A DNA stretch of 41,702 bases, taken from Bacteroidaceae bacterium (GTDB lineage Bacteria > Bacteroidota > Bacteroidia > Bacteroidales > Bacteroidaceae). A program made the position numbers and the translations under genes. The stretch lies in NCBI GenBank assembly GCA_017445925.1, contig JAFSRW010000001.1:1-41702 (forward strand). The letters run 5' to 3'. Positions 16,287 through 24,217 of this stretch are shown here, piece after piece (position 1 is the stretch's first letter; every line of letters starts with the position of its first letter). The notes below the pieces were generated by a model. It saw only the letters and a list, made by a program, of their open reading frames with translations, did not search any database and was not told the origin of the DNA.

Positions 16287-17399
16287 TTAATCCTGTCCTC
16301 CAAATTCCATCAGATAGGCCTTGATGAAAGCATCTATCTTGCCATCCATTACGCCACCGACATCGCTGGTCTGATAATTGGTACGGTGATCTTTCACACG
16401 ACGGTCATCAAAGACATAGCTGCGTATCTGGCTTCCCCACTCAATTTTCTTCTTCCCAGCCTCTACCTTAGCCTGCTCCTCCATACGGTGCTTCATCTCC
16501 TTATCGTAGAGCATAGAGCGAAGGATTCGCATGGCGTTCTCCTTATTCTTGGGCTGGTCGCGAGTCTCGGTATTCTCAATGAGGATTTCCTCTTCCTCGC
16601 CTGTATAGGGGTCCTTGTACTGGTAACGCAGACGAACGCCGGACTCTACCTTATTTACATTCTGGCCACCTGCACCACTACTGCGGAAGGTATCCCAAGA
16701 GATGCGGGCGGGCTCTATATTCACCTCGATGGTATCATCTACCAAGGGCGTAACGAAGACGCTGGAGAAGCTGGTCATACGCTTACCCTGTGCATTGTAA
16801 GGCGAAACACGAACCAGACGATGAACGCCATTCTCGCTCTTCAGGTAACCGTAAGCATATTCGCCTTGAATCTCAAGCGTGCAGGTCTTGATGCCAGCAT
16901 CGTCACCGTCCAGAAGGTTGCTCACCACACACTTATATCCATTGTTCTCTGCCCAACGCATATACATACGCATCAGCATCTGTGCCCAGTCCTGTGCTTC
17001 GGTACCGCCGGCTCCTGAGTTAATCTTCAGCACGGCATCCATGGCATCGCCTTCGCCACGAAGCATATTCTTCAGTTCAAGGTCTTCAATAGCTTTTATG
17101 GCTCGGGCATAGAGGTCGTCCACCTCCTGCTCGGTTACCAGTTCTTCTTTATAGAAATCGAAAGCAGTTTCCAGTTCATCTGCCAAAGTCTTTACTTCCT
17201 CATATCCCTTAATCCACTTTTCCAATCCTTTTACCAATTTCATCTGTGCCTCGGCACGCTTCTGGTCGTCCCAGAATTCAGGAGCCTGCGTCCTGAGCTG
17301 CTCCTCTTCGTACTGCATCCGCTTGGCATCTATGTCCAGATAGCGATTCAACTGTTCAGTACGTTCTTTTACCTCTTTTAATTGATCTGCTGTTATCAT
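16287..17399 (-). CDS. prfB: Peptide chain release factor 2, without programmed frameshift
   Basis: 370 residues in a single frame. RF2 ends translation at UGA and UAA. The peptidyl-hydrolysis motif GGQ is in SSGAGGQNVNKVES. The stop-codon tripeptide position, SPF in E. coli, reads SPY here (LVRVSPYNAQGKR). In E. coli and many bacteria an in-frame UGA after codon 25 forces a +1 shift; here the matching place reads RYLDIDAK without interruption (CTG GAC), so autoregulation by that route is absent. Four bases separate it from the fadD-like gene upstream. Confidence 0.95.
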   Translation of the reverse strand: MITADQLKEVKERTEQLNRYLDIDAKRMQYEEEQLRTQAPEFWDDQKRAEAQMKLVKGLEKWIKGYEEVKTLADELETAFDFYKEELVTEQEVDDLYARAIKAIEDLELKNMLRGEGDAMDAVLKINSGAGGTEAQDWAQMLMRMYMRWAENNGYKCVVSNLLDGDDAGIKTCTLEIQGEYAYGYLKSENGVHRLVRVSPYNAQGKRMTSFSSVFVTPLVDDTIEVNIEPARISWDTFRSSGAGGQNVNKVESGVRLRYQYKDPYTGEEEEILIENTETRDQPKNKENAMRILRSMLYDKEMKHRMEEQAKVEAGKKKIEWGSQIRSYVFDDRRVKDHRTNYQTSDVGGVMDGKIDAFIKAYLMEFGGQD

Positions 17400-17402
17400 T
17401 AT

Positions 17403-19214
17403 TTAATCTTCTTCATACATCTTATCTATCTGTTCCTTATAAATCTCGTTTATTACGGGACGCTTAACCTTTAGCGTGTTGGTTAGTTCGCCGCGCTCCA
17501 GGCTGAAAGGTTCCGGCAGCAGGGTGATACGCTTTACCTGCTCGTAGTAAGCGAGGTCTTGCTGCATGGTCTCCAGTCGGTCTAACACGAACTGCTCCAC
17601 TTGCTTATTCCGGCAAAGGTCTGCCCTGTCCTGATATGTTATGTTATGGCTCTTGGCATATTGCTCCAGCAGTTTGTACTCAGGAATAATCAGGGCTGAG
17701 ACAAACTTCTTCTGGTCGGCAATAATTACAACCTGATCGATGTAACGGTCCACACACAGCCTTGCTTCCAGCATTTGGGGAGCGATGTATTTTCCGTTAC
17801 TGGTCTTGAACAGATCCTTTATCCGGTCCGTCAGGAAGAGTTCCCCATCCTTCAGGTATCCGGCATCGCCCGTATGGAACCAGCCCTCGTTATCGACCAC
17901 CAATCCCGTCACCTCTGCCTTACGATAATAGCCCTTGGTGATGGTATCGCCTTTGAGCAGAATCTCATTATTCTCACCGAATTTCAGCTGAACGCCATCC
18001 AGCAACCTACCCACCGAACCGATGGTGATGGGCCGGTTCCATCTGTCGGCCGAAACGGTGGCGGTGCTTTCGGTAAGGCCGTAGCCCACTATCATCATGA
18101 TGCCTGCCGAATGGATAAACTCCTCCACTTCCTTTGAGATGGCAGCTCCTGCCGTGGGGAAGAAGTTGTGGCGTTCCAGACCCAGCATCTTCAGCAGCAG
18201 AGCGATGACCGTCTTCTCATAGAAAAGGTATTGCATCTTCAGGGTGAGCGGAGGCTCCAGGCCCTTCATCTTATAGTTTACATTATACTCCTTTCCCACA
18301 CGCAATGCATCCTCCAGCATCCTACGCTGAATGGGGCTGCTGGTGTTTATCTTCTCCTGAACGCCGGCATACACTTTCTCCCAGAAGCGGGGAACGGCGC
18401 ACATGCAGGTGGGATGAACCTCGCGCAGGCTTTGCAGAATATCCGTCGGCCTCAGGTTTACTGCCAATGTACAGCCCGAGGCGATACACAGATAGGACCA
18501 TCCGCGTTCGAATACGTGGGTAAACGGCAGGAAATTCATCACCAGATCTGAGTCGCTCAGATTGAGCACACCTTCATGGGCCCTGATGGCGGCATTGTAC
18601 ATACGGTGAGTCAGCATCACGCCCTTGCTCAGGCCCGTTGTTCCGCTGGTATAGAGGATGTTCGCCAAGTCGTCCTGATCCAGTTCCGCCGTCCGCTGTT
18701 CTATCTCGGTCTGATGCGTGAAGGATTTTCCCAGCTCCAGAAACTCATCGAAGTATATGCTTACCTTATCCTGCTCGTCCTTCTTTACCTGGCGGTCAAA
18801 GATTATCAGTCCGCATACACAATGTTCTATCTTCAGCACGCGATAGGCCGTATCGTACTGATACTGTTCGCCCACGAAGAGGTACCGAATCTTGGCATCG
18901 CTCACCATGTACTTCACCTGCGTCTCGCTGCTGGTTGCATAGAAGGGGATGGTTACGGCACGGATGGCGTAGGCGCCGAAGTCCACGTACATGCACTCCG
19001 GCATATTCTGCGAGAAGACAGCCACGTTCTCCTGAATGCCGATGCCCAGTTCCATCATGGAATTGCTGACCAGACGCACTGTTTCCGAGAACTTATTCCA
19101 CGAGATGTCCTTCCACTTATTTTCAGTGTAATCTCTGTACTTCATAGCGGTCCGGCTACCGTAAATTTTAGCCTGACTATGAATAAGTGTTGATAAAGGA
19201 CTGTTGTTCTGCAT
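17403..19214 (-). CDS. Long-chain fatty-acid-CoA ligase (AMP-binding, FadD-like)
   Basis: 603 residues. The adenylate-forming core motifs are YTSGTTGLSKG (188-198), GYGLTEST, and GWFHTGDAGYLKDGELFLTDR, followed by the C-terminal lysine region (TSNGKYIAPQMLE). It activates a fatty acid to acyl-CoA at the membrane's inner face. This form is common in Bacteroidales with no beta-oxidation genes nearby, so lipid recycling is more likely than catabolism. First gene of the run with prfB; it has its own promoter at 19239-19269. Confidence 0.92.
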   Translation of the reverse strand: MQNNSPLSTLIHSQAKIYGSRTAMKYRDYTENKWKDISWNKFSETVRLVSNSMMELGIGIQENVAVFSQNMPECMYVDFGAYAIRAVTIPFYATSSETQVKYMVSDAKIRYLFVGEQYQYDTAYRVLKIEHCVCGLIIFDRQVKKDEQDKVSIYFDEFLELGKSFTHQTEIEQRTAELDQDDLANILYTSGTTGLSKGVMLTHRMYNAAIRAHEGVLNLSDSDLVMNFLPFTHVFERGWSYLCIASGCTLAVNLRPTDILQSLREVHPTCMCAVPRFWEKVYAGVQEKINTSSPIQRRMLEDALRVGKEYNVNYKMKGLEPPLTLKMQYLFYEKTVIALLLKMLGLERHNFFPTAGAAISKEVEEFIHSAGIMMIVGYGLTESTATVSADRWNRPITIGSVGRLLDGVQLKFGENNEILLKGDTITKGYYRKAEVTGLVVDNEGWFHTGDAGYLKDGELFLTDRIKDLFKTSNGKYIAPQMLEARLCVDRYIDQVVIIADQKKFVSALIIPEYKLLEQYAKSHNITYQDRADLCRNKQVEQFVLDRLETMQQDLAYYEQVKRITLLPEPFSLERGELTNTLKVKRPVINEIYKEQIDKMYEED

Positions 19215-19238
19215 CGGATTTCCTTATTAAAATTAGCA

Positions 19239-19269
19239 CAAAGATAACATCTTTTAAGATAAATGCCAA
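19239..19269 (-). promoter_or_regulatory. Promoter of the fadD-prfB run
   Basis: Minus strand: TTG (19267-19269), 20 bp, TATCTTTG (19239-19246). Confidence 0.7.
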
Positions 19270-19274
19270 ATAAA

Positions 19275-19306
19275 TTTGTTTTTTTTGGAATTACAACGTA
19301 ACTTTG
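19275..19306 (+). promoter_or_regulatory. Promoter of the M20 hydrolase gene
   Basis: TTTG (19275-19278), 20 bp, TAACTTTG (19299-19306), about 20 bp before the ATG. Confidence 0.7.
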
Positions 19307-19326
19307 CTCTACTTTAATGGCATAAA

Positions 19327-20391
19327 ATGAGTACAGAAGCATTAACAAATCAGGCAATTGAGCTTTTAAGCGCTCTTATCACGATTCCCAGAACCAGCAG
19401 AAACGAAGCAGAAGCATCGCGCTTTCTGAAGTCATTTATGGAGCAGGAATGTAAGCTGCCCACGCAGGCCGACGGATGCAACCTTTGGACCCTGGCGCCC
19501 GGCTATAATCCCAGCCTCCCCACCCTTCTGCTGAACGCCCATATCGATACCGTTAAGCCTGTGGATGCCTGGACTCGCGACCCCTTCTCTCCCCAGATAG
19601 AGGACGGCAGGCTCTACGGCCTTGGCAGTAACGACGATGGCGCCAGCCTGGTCTCCCTGCTGCAAGTCTTCCGCCTGCTCAGCCAGCAGCAGCGCCCCTA
19701 TAACCTTATCTTTCTGGCCAGTGCCGAGGAGGAGGTCAGTGGAGCGAACGGCATCGGGCACGTACTGCCCCTGCTGCCCCACATCGATGTGGCGCTGGTA
19801 GGAGAGCCCACCGGCATGCAGCCCGCCGTAGCCGAGAAGGGACTGATGGTACTGGACGTTACCGCTCACGGAAAGGCGGGGCATGCTGCCCGAAACGAGG
19901 GCGATAATGCCATCTACCGAGCCATTCAGGATATCCAGTGGTTCCAGACCTACCGATGGGAGAAGGAATCCCCCCTCCTGGGCCCTGTTAAGATGACGGT
20001 TACCATCATCAGCGCCGGAAAGCAGCATAACGTCATCCCGGACAAGTGTACGTTTACGGTAGATGTAAGGTCGAACGAAATGTATTCCAACGAGGAGCTC
20101 TACCACCACATCCGCCAGCACATCCAGAGCGACGCCCAGGCCCGCTCCTTCCGGCTGAACTCTTCCCGCATAGCACTTTCCCACCCCCTGGTACAGCGCA
20201 TCATATCCCTTGGCGGCCAGCCCTTTGGCTCCCCCACCCTCAGCGATCAGGCCCTGATGCCCTTCCCCAGCCTTAAGATGGGGCCCGGCCAGAGTTCCCG
20301 CAGCCACACCGCCGACGAGTTCATCCAGATTCAGGAAATCCAGCAAGCCATAGCCTTCTATCTTCAAGTGCTTTCCGATCTCAGGCTTTGA
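19327..20391 (+). CDS. M20-family metallohydrolase, ArgE-like
   Basis: 354 residues. Metal-binding and catalytic residues are visible: HIDTV (His72, Asp74), GLGSNDDGAS (Asp103/104) and the EEE run (Glu134-136), then the dimerisation domain beginning GHAGHAARNEGDNA-like at about 180. Members in Bacteroidales act as N-acetyl- or N-succinyl-ornithine deacylases in arginine synthesis; other M20 substrates are possible because no arginine genes flank it. The gene is richer in G and C than its neighbours. It stands alone between a divergent promoter and a bidirectional terminator. Confidence 0.85.
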   Translation: MSTEALTNQAIELLSALITIPRTSRNEAEASRFLKSFMEQECKLPTQADGCNLWTLAPGYNPSLPTLLLNAHIDTVKPVDAWTRDPFSPQIEDGRLYGLGSNDDGASLVSLLQVFRLLSQQQRPYNLIFLASAEEEVSGANGIGHVLPLLPHIDVALVGEPTGMQPAVAEKGLMVLDVTAHGKAGHAARNEGDNAIYRAIQDIQWFQTYRWEKESPLLGPVKMTVTIISAGKQHNVIPDKCTFTVDVRSNEMYSNEELYHHIRQHIQSDAQARSFRLNSSRIALSHPLVQRIISLGGQPFGSPTLSDQALMPFPSLKMGPGQSSRSHTADEFIQIQEIQQAIAFYLQVLSDLRL

Positions 20392-20392
20392 G

Positions 20393-20510
20393 GCTATTGG
20401 CTGTTGGCTATTGGCTGTTGGCTGTTGGCTGTTGGCTCTTGGCTATTGGCTCTTGGCCGTTGGCTGTTGGCTCTTGGCTCATCCCATTAGCCCCATAAGC
20501 CCCATAAGCC
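20393..20510. repeat. GGCTATT/GGCTGTT simple-repeat tract
   Basis: About thirteen GGCTATT, GGCTGTT or GGCTCTT words in tandem (7-8 bp period), followed by CCCATTAGCCCCATAAGCC words. Reverse complements of the same words form the 61-bp unit at 6988-7139. No coding content. Confidence 0.85.
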
Positions 20511-20524
20511 TTATCCAAGAATAA

Positions 20525-20552
20525 AAAGAGCGGGCCACAATGCCCGCTCTTT
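20525..20552. terminator. Bidirectional terminator between the M20 and HU genes
   Basis: A perfect 11-bp stem, AAAGAGCGGGC (20525-20535) and GCCCGCTCTTT (20542-20552), with a 6-nt loop and A/T-rich flanks in both directions. It lies between convergent genes. Confidence 0.85.
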
Positions 20553-20555
20553 CGT

Positions 20556-20578
20556 TCCCCCTTTAGAGGGTTAGGGGG
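20556..20578. repeat. CCCCCT...AGGGGG hairpin beside the HU stop codon
   Basis: CCCCCT (20557-20562) pairs with AGGGGG (20573-20578). The sequence CCCCCTTTAGAGGGTTAGGGGG resembles G/C-rich hairpin repeats scattered in Bacteroidales genomes. Confidence 0.5.
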
Positions 20579-20580
20579 TC

Positions 20581-21078
20581 TTAGTCTTCATCCGCCCCCG
20601 GCTCATCACCGCCACCACCGGGCTCATCGCCGCCGCCACTGGGAGTATCCCCGCCGCCGCTGGGCGTATCATCATCCTCCTCTTCCTCCTCGCTGCCCTT
20701 GGCCCAGGTCAGCTTGGCGCTCTTGATGGCAGCCTCCACCTCCTCGCCGGCACGGTAGTAGAGCGAGGGCTTAACGTCAGACAGTTTCATATCCTCCTCC
20801 TTCTCATACCAACCGGCTGAGCAACTGGGATACAGCTTACCGATGGGGCCCAGATCCACTATGTAGCCCTGCTTCAGCATCTCGGCCACACTCTCTATGC
20901 ACAGCTCGAAGGCCATTCGCAGCTCCGCCTTGTGCATGGTGGTGTTATGGCCCGCCTCCTTAACAATGTCGTCGAACGCGGCTGTGCCGTTGGTTTGTAC
21001 TCGGGCCACAAAGCCCATTTGCTTAGTAGCAGGATTCTTGCTACTTGCCTTCTTAACTCGCAATTTTAATTGTGCCAT
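20581..21078 (-). CDS. HU-HIG family DNA-binding protein with acidic glycine-rich tail
   Basis: 165 residues from ATG at 21078, chosen because MAQLKLRVKKASSKNP begins the conserved domain; the frame extends 16 codons further without support. Residues 1-115 resemble the HU/IHF-like domain of the Bacteroidales-specific HU-HIG type. The last ~35 residues are low complexity: SEEEEEDDDTPSGGGD, then repeated GGGD and GGGGDEP units, ending ADED. Acidic tails on small DNA-binding proteins commonly moderate DNA binding. The upstream 43-163 bp hold the six-site 22-bp array, which makes this gene the likeliest regulated target or the source of the binding protein (inference). Confidence 0.85.
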   Translation of the reverse strand: MAQLKLRVKKASSKNPATKQMGFVARVQTNGTAAFDDIVKEAGHNTTMHKAELRMAFELCIESVAEMLKQGYIVDLGPIGKLYPSCSAGWYEKEEDMKLSDVKPSLYYRAGEEVEAAIKSAKLTWAKGSEEEEEDDDTPSGGGDTPSGGGDEPGGGGDEPGADED

Positions 21079-21120
21079 CTTTTTTAAAATCGTTATAGTT
21101 AAACTTACAATAATTATATT

Positions 21121-21241
21121 CTCCACGGACAGTGGTCCGATACTCCGCGGACTTCATTGTCAGAGTCCACCGACTTTTGAGCGAAACTCCACGGACTTTT
21201 TGCTAATTCTCCACGGACTTTCGGGCAAAAGTCCACGGAGT
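21121..21241 (-). repeat. Six CTCCACGGACT-like sites at exact 22-bp steps
   Basis: Plus-strand sites begin at 21121, 21143, 21165, 21187, 21209 and 21231. The 11-bp site is conserved (S-TCC-RC-GGA-like, nearly palindromic; the second copy contains TCCGCGGA, a perfect palindrome; the third is the weakest, GTCCACCGACT). The five 11-bp spacers share little sequence. The array fills the gap between the stop of the 49-residue peptide and the HU-HIG gene. A periodic operator or protein-binding array is the simplest reading. Confidence 0.85.
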
Positions 21242-21243
21242 GT

Positions 21244-21393
21244 TTACCCGTCGTCCTCCCATTCAAACTCTCTTGTTCCTGCCGGAACGTTATCCTCGCC
21301 AGGCTCTATCACGTCATAGTCGCTGGCGCAGATGATGGCGGTGGGCTGTAGCCTCAGCACCTTCATCTGGGGCACCTGGTATAGCCTCTTCAT
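21244..21393 (-). CDS. Small acidic peptide, 49 residues, coupled to the LRR protein
   Basis: The frame starts MKRLYQVPQMKVLRLQ and ends REFEWEDDG. Its ATG overlaps the TGA of the LRR gene (ATGA), so ribosomes finishing that gene can restart here. It shares the layout MK+xYxxPxMxVxxxQ, then DNVxxGxR and an acidic, Trp-containing end, with the 51-residue peptide at 33740-33895, which is also coupled to a large secreted protein. No signal peptide or membrane span. Function unknown; the pairing makes a random frame unlikely. Confidence 0.7.
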   Translation of the reverse strand: MKRLYQVPQMKVLRLQPTAIICASDYDVIEPGEDNVPAGTREFEWEDDG

Positions 21394-23612
21394 CTTACGG
21401 CCTCCTTCCTTCCGTTATGGATGTAGATGCCTTTGGCTGTTGGCTTCTGGCCGTTGGCTATCTTTCTGCCATCAAGGGTGTACCAGCTCCCCTCGCCCAC
21501 GGGAGAGGGGTCGGGGGTGAGGCTGATGCCCGTTTCATCCTCCACTTCCTCACCGTCAACCACGAAGTGCATCTCCCTTACGTAGCTTGACTCTCCGCCA
21601 AACTTGCTGGTCTTGCGGATAATCCAGCGGAATGCACCGACGTGTACTGAAGTGCTATTGCCGTAGCTGATACCGCCGTTGATGTTTACATAGTAGAACG
21701 GATTGCTGGCCGTGGCGTTCAGTCCGTCATAAACTCCATAGAACGAGTAGATGTCCTCCGCGGTTTCTGTCTTCAGGATATAGTCGGCTAAGGGGACGCG
21801 GGGCTTCAAAACAGCGGGGGCGGAAGTGAACTCATAGCCGTCGGTCACTGCCTGCTTCGGCTTATAGACGTATGGTCTGTTGGCATGCAGCACGTCGCCA
21901 GCGCTCAGCCTCGTCAGGAACACCCACATGTCGCCTGATGCTGAACTCTCGCCTGGAGCAGGAGCATTGGCAATCATGTTTATCTTATAGAAGTTGAACT
22001 TAGCCGCATCAGCCGACGTAATGGTATGGTCGAACGGCAGCATCCATGCCTGATACTTGCCCACGCGGCTCTCCTCAATCGTCTTCTGGTAGGTGGCAGA
22101 GGCTACGGGGATGTCGCCGTCCCAATTCGTGTAGCTTCCTGCATCGGTCAGCGTCACATGTTCGGCAACGAAGTTCACGGGGATATAGCTGCCAAACCTG
22201 TCGAGCCACTCCGTCTCGTCGCTCAGCACGTGGAACTTTGTCATGACATGATATAATTCAGAGAAGTCACTGTCAGAACCTCTTTCCCAATCCAGCAGAG
22301 ACAGGTCGAGAATAGAGCAATACACATCCGTCACATTGTCATAATCGCCACAATTCATAAAGGCATCTGCCTCGATGGTGGTCACGCTGGCGGGGATGGT
22401 GGTTACAGTCAGACCACTACAGCCCGAAAATGCCATGTATCCGATGGTCGTCACGCCGTCAGGGATAGTGAGCGATGTAAGGTCATCGCACATATAGAAG
22501 GCAGCATCGCCGATGCTCGTCACGGCATAGCCATTGACAGTAGCAGGGATGACCAAAGCGCCGGTAGGCTCGTCTCCTTCATAACCGATGAGTTCCACCG
22601 TCTTCGGGCTTTCGCTCGTAATGTTGTATATCAGCCCATCCACCGTGAACGTATTCTCCTCAAGGGCAACGAACGTGACGTTGACTTTCTTTTCCGGATA
22701 AAAATCATTATTATAAACGTTAGTATAGATTTCAACAGCTCTCACGTGGCACTTTGTCGAACCGTCATCCTTGAAGTCGTCGCAGCCACCGTCAACCCAC
22801 GACTTCAATATGAGCGGGTTGACATAGCAATACACGTCCGTCACACCGGTACAACCATAGAAGGCATCAGCTTCGATGTACGCCACGCGAGAAGGAATCA
22901 CCACCGAAGTAATGCCCGAGCATCCATAGAAAGCCATTCCGCGAATGCCCGTCACGGAGTATTTCTTGCCGCCGTGTGTCACGGTTTCGGGAATCACCAA
23001 TGCACCCGTAGGCTCGCTGACATAGTTGGCCACCTCCACCTTTGCGTCGTCCGTAACCCTGTAGGTCAGGTTACCCACTGTGAACTCTTCGTCCGCTAAG
23101 GCTTCGAAGGTGACATTGGGATAGAAAGTGTTTGCATTATTCTGCTTTTGGGTAAAGATGTCAACGAGGTCTGGTATCACATGGCACTTCGTCGCCCTGC
23201 CTGGCTTAAAGTCGTCCTGACCATCATCCAGCCAATTTTGGAAATAAGATTTACCGAACAAGTATGTAGTATTCAAATACACATCCGTCACGTTGGTGCA
23301 GCCATTAAAGGCATCTTCACCAATCGAACATATGCTCTTAGGAAGCGTGACCGATGTCAGGCCTGTACATCCCTTGAAGGCATTAGCAGCGATTGCCATC
23401 ACACTATAAGTCGTCTTTGTTTCAGGATTGGTAACGAGCATGGGAATCACCAAAGCCCCGGTAGGTGCAGTGGAATAGCCCTTCACGGCAGCCGTTCCTG
23501 TACCAGTATCCTTGTAAATCAGGCCGCCCGCCGTGAACTCGTCACCCACATCAGCCCATGCCGACACCATCGGAAGCAGGGCTATCAAAAGGAAAAGTAA
23601 TTTCTGTTTCAT
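21390..23612 (-). CDS. BspA-like leucine-rich-repeat surface protein
   Basis: 740 residues from ATG at 23612; the frame reads further upstream but the signal peptide (KQKLLFLLIALLPMVSAWA) begins there. Three blocks of about 125-150 residues each contain FTVxxLxYxIT, PTGALVIP, and Treponema/Bacteroides LRR_5 repeats (AFxGCxxLTSVxIPxxV), then a C-terminal adhesin-like region. The end, WYTLDGRKIA...KGIYIHNGRK, matches the C-terminal sorting-type motif seen in two other proteins of this window. The linker before it reads LTPDPSPVGEG, a translation of a known kind of G/C-rich intergenic repeat. Family members bind host or microbial surfaces. The next peptide gene is translationally coupled. Confidence 0.85.
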   Translation of the reverse strand: MKQKLLFLLIALLPMVSAWADVGDEFTAGGLIYKDTGTGTAAVKGYSTAPTGALVIPMLVTNPETKTTYSVMAIAANAFKGCTGLTSVTLPKSICSIGEDAFNGCTNVTDVYLNTTYLFGKSYFQNWLDDGQDDFKPGRATKCHVIPDLVDIFTQKQNNANTFYPNVTFEALADEEFTVGNLTYRVTDDAKVEVANYVSEPTGALVIPETVTHGGKKYSVTGIRGMAFYGCSGITSVVIPSRVAYIEADAFYGCTGVTDVYCYVNPLILKSWVDGGCDDFKDDGSTKCHVRAVEIYTNVYNNDFYPEKKVNVTFVALEENTFTVDGLIYNITSESPKTVELIGYEGDEPTGALVIPATVNGYAVTSIGDAAFYMCDDLTSLTIPDGVTTIGYMAFSGCSGLTVTTIPASVTTIEADAFMNCGDYDNVTDVYCSILDLSLLDWERGSDSDFSELYHVMTKFHVLSDETEWLDRFGSYIPVNFVAEHVTLTDAGSYTNWDGDIPVASATYQKTIEESRVGKYQAWMLPFDHTITSADAAKFNFYKINMIANAPAPGESSASGDMWVFLTRLSAGDVLHANRPYVYKPKQAVTDGYEFTSAPAVLKPRVPLADYILKTETAEDIYSFYGVYDGLNATASNPFYYVNINGGISYGNSTSVHVGAFRWIIRKTSKFGGESSYVREMHFVVDGEEVEDETGISLTPDPSPVGEGSWYTLDGRKIANGQKPTAKGIYIHNGRKEAVR
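21431..21522. repeat. Intergenic repeat words inside the LRR gene's 3' end
   Basis: 21431-21460 reads GGCTGTTGGCTTCTGGCCGT, matching the spacer tract at 20393-20480. 21487-21522 reads CCCCTCGCCCACGGGAGAGG followed by GGTCGGGGGTGAG, matching a repeat just upstream of the gene (about 23680-23735). Both are translated in frame. Confidence 0.7.
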
Positions 23613-23943
23613 GTTGTAATTTTGTTTAAGGGTTAATATTTGTAGTTGATTATTGATGTTCGTAATTATCCCCCCCTCCTTAATAGTGAGGGGACGGGGG
23701 TGAGTCCGCAAACGCAGCGGCGGCTCCCCTCGCCCATACCGGTACAAGGGGAGCCGTCGCAGGCTCCGTCTTCATGATGTTTAAGACTATATTGTTTGTT
23801 TGTTTGTTATACAAAAAAATTCTGGAACCACCAAATATCTGCGCCACATTCTGCACCGCATTTACCTTATATATTATATGTCCGCTCCAGTTATTCATGG
23901 TGAAGAGTATTAAGGGATTTTACTGGGGAATCTTCCTTATCGA
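23613..23943. other. 331-bp region with a G/C-rich repeat, otherwise empty
   Basis: It contains a GAGGGGACGGGGGTGAG repeat word (about 23688), a strong hairpin CGGCTCCCCT / AGGGGAGCCG (23721-23730 and 23747-23756), and AT-rich sequence. I see no reliable promoter and no gene. Confidence 0.6.
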
Positions 23944-24123
23944 TCAGAATGCAAAATTGGGGAACTGAGCCTTCTCCTGTTCCGTGAGTTCATCTAACTT
24001 TCCGGCCACCCAAACACCGAGCAAGAAGTCAACGAGTTCCTTACGCTTGAGTCCGTTCTTCTGGAGTAGGAGTTCGAGAACGCCACGACGCTCCTGTTCA
24101 ACTTTCTTCTGTTTTTCGCTCAT
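23944..24123 (-). CDS. Small hydrophilic protein, 59 residues, unknown
   Basis: The frame starts MSEKQKKVEQERRG and ends AQFPNFAF. It is mainly helical and charged, with LLLQKNGLKRKELVDFLLG in the middle. The open frame extends upstream through a hydrophobic stretch, but a consensus promoter (24150-24180) lies within that extension and places the transcript start about 20 bp before the ATG at 24123, so the short form is preferred. I do not recognise a family. It may share a transcript with the LRR gene. Confidence 0.55.
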   Translation of the reverse strand: MSEKQKKVEQERRGVLELLLQKNGLKRKELVDFLLGVWVAGKLDELTEQEKAQFPNFAF

Positions 24124-24149
24124 ATTATCTGTTTTTACGTTTCCGACTG

Positions 24150-24180
24150 CAAAGATAACGATAAATATGAACAATGCAAA
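24150..24180 (-). promoter_or_regulatory. Promoter of the 59-residue protein gene
   Basis: Minus strand: TTTG (24177-24180), 19 bp, TATCTTTG (24150-24157). An exact consensus match. Confidence 0.7.
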
Positions 24181-24217
24181 ATAAAACGGGGCTTTTATTC
24201 TGAATTGCCGCTGCTTG

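Noticed and set aside
19432-20367. 311-codon minus-strand frame
   Set aside because: Antisense to the G/C-rich M20 hydrolase, which has all catalytic motifs and a promoter.
21121-21241. CRISPR-like repeat-spacer array
   Set aside because: 11-bp repeats and 11-bp spacers are far below CRISPR sizes, and no cas genes are nearby.
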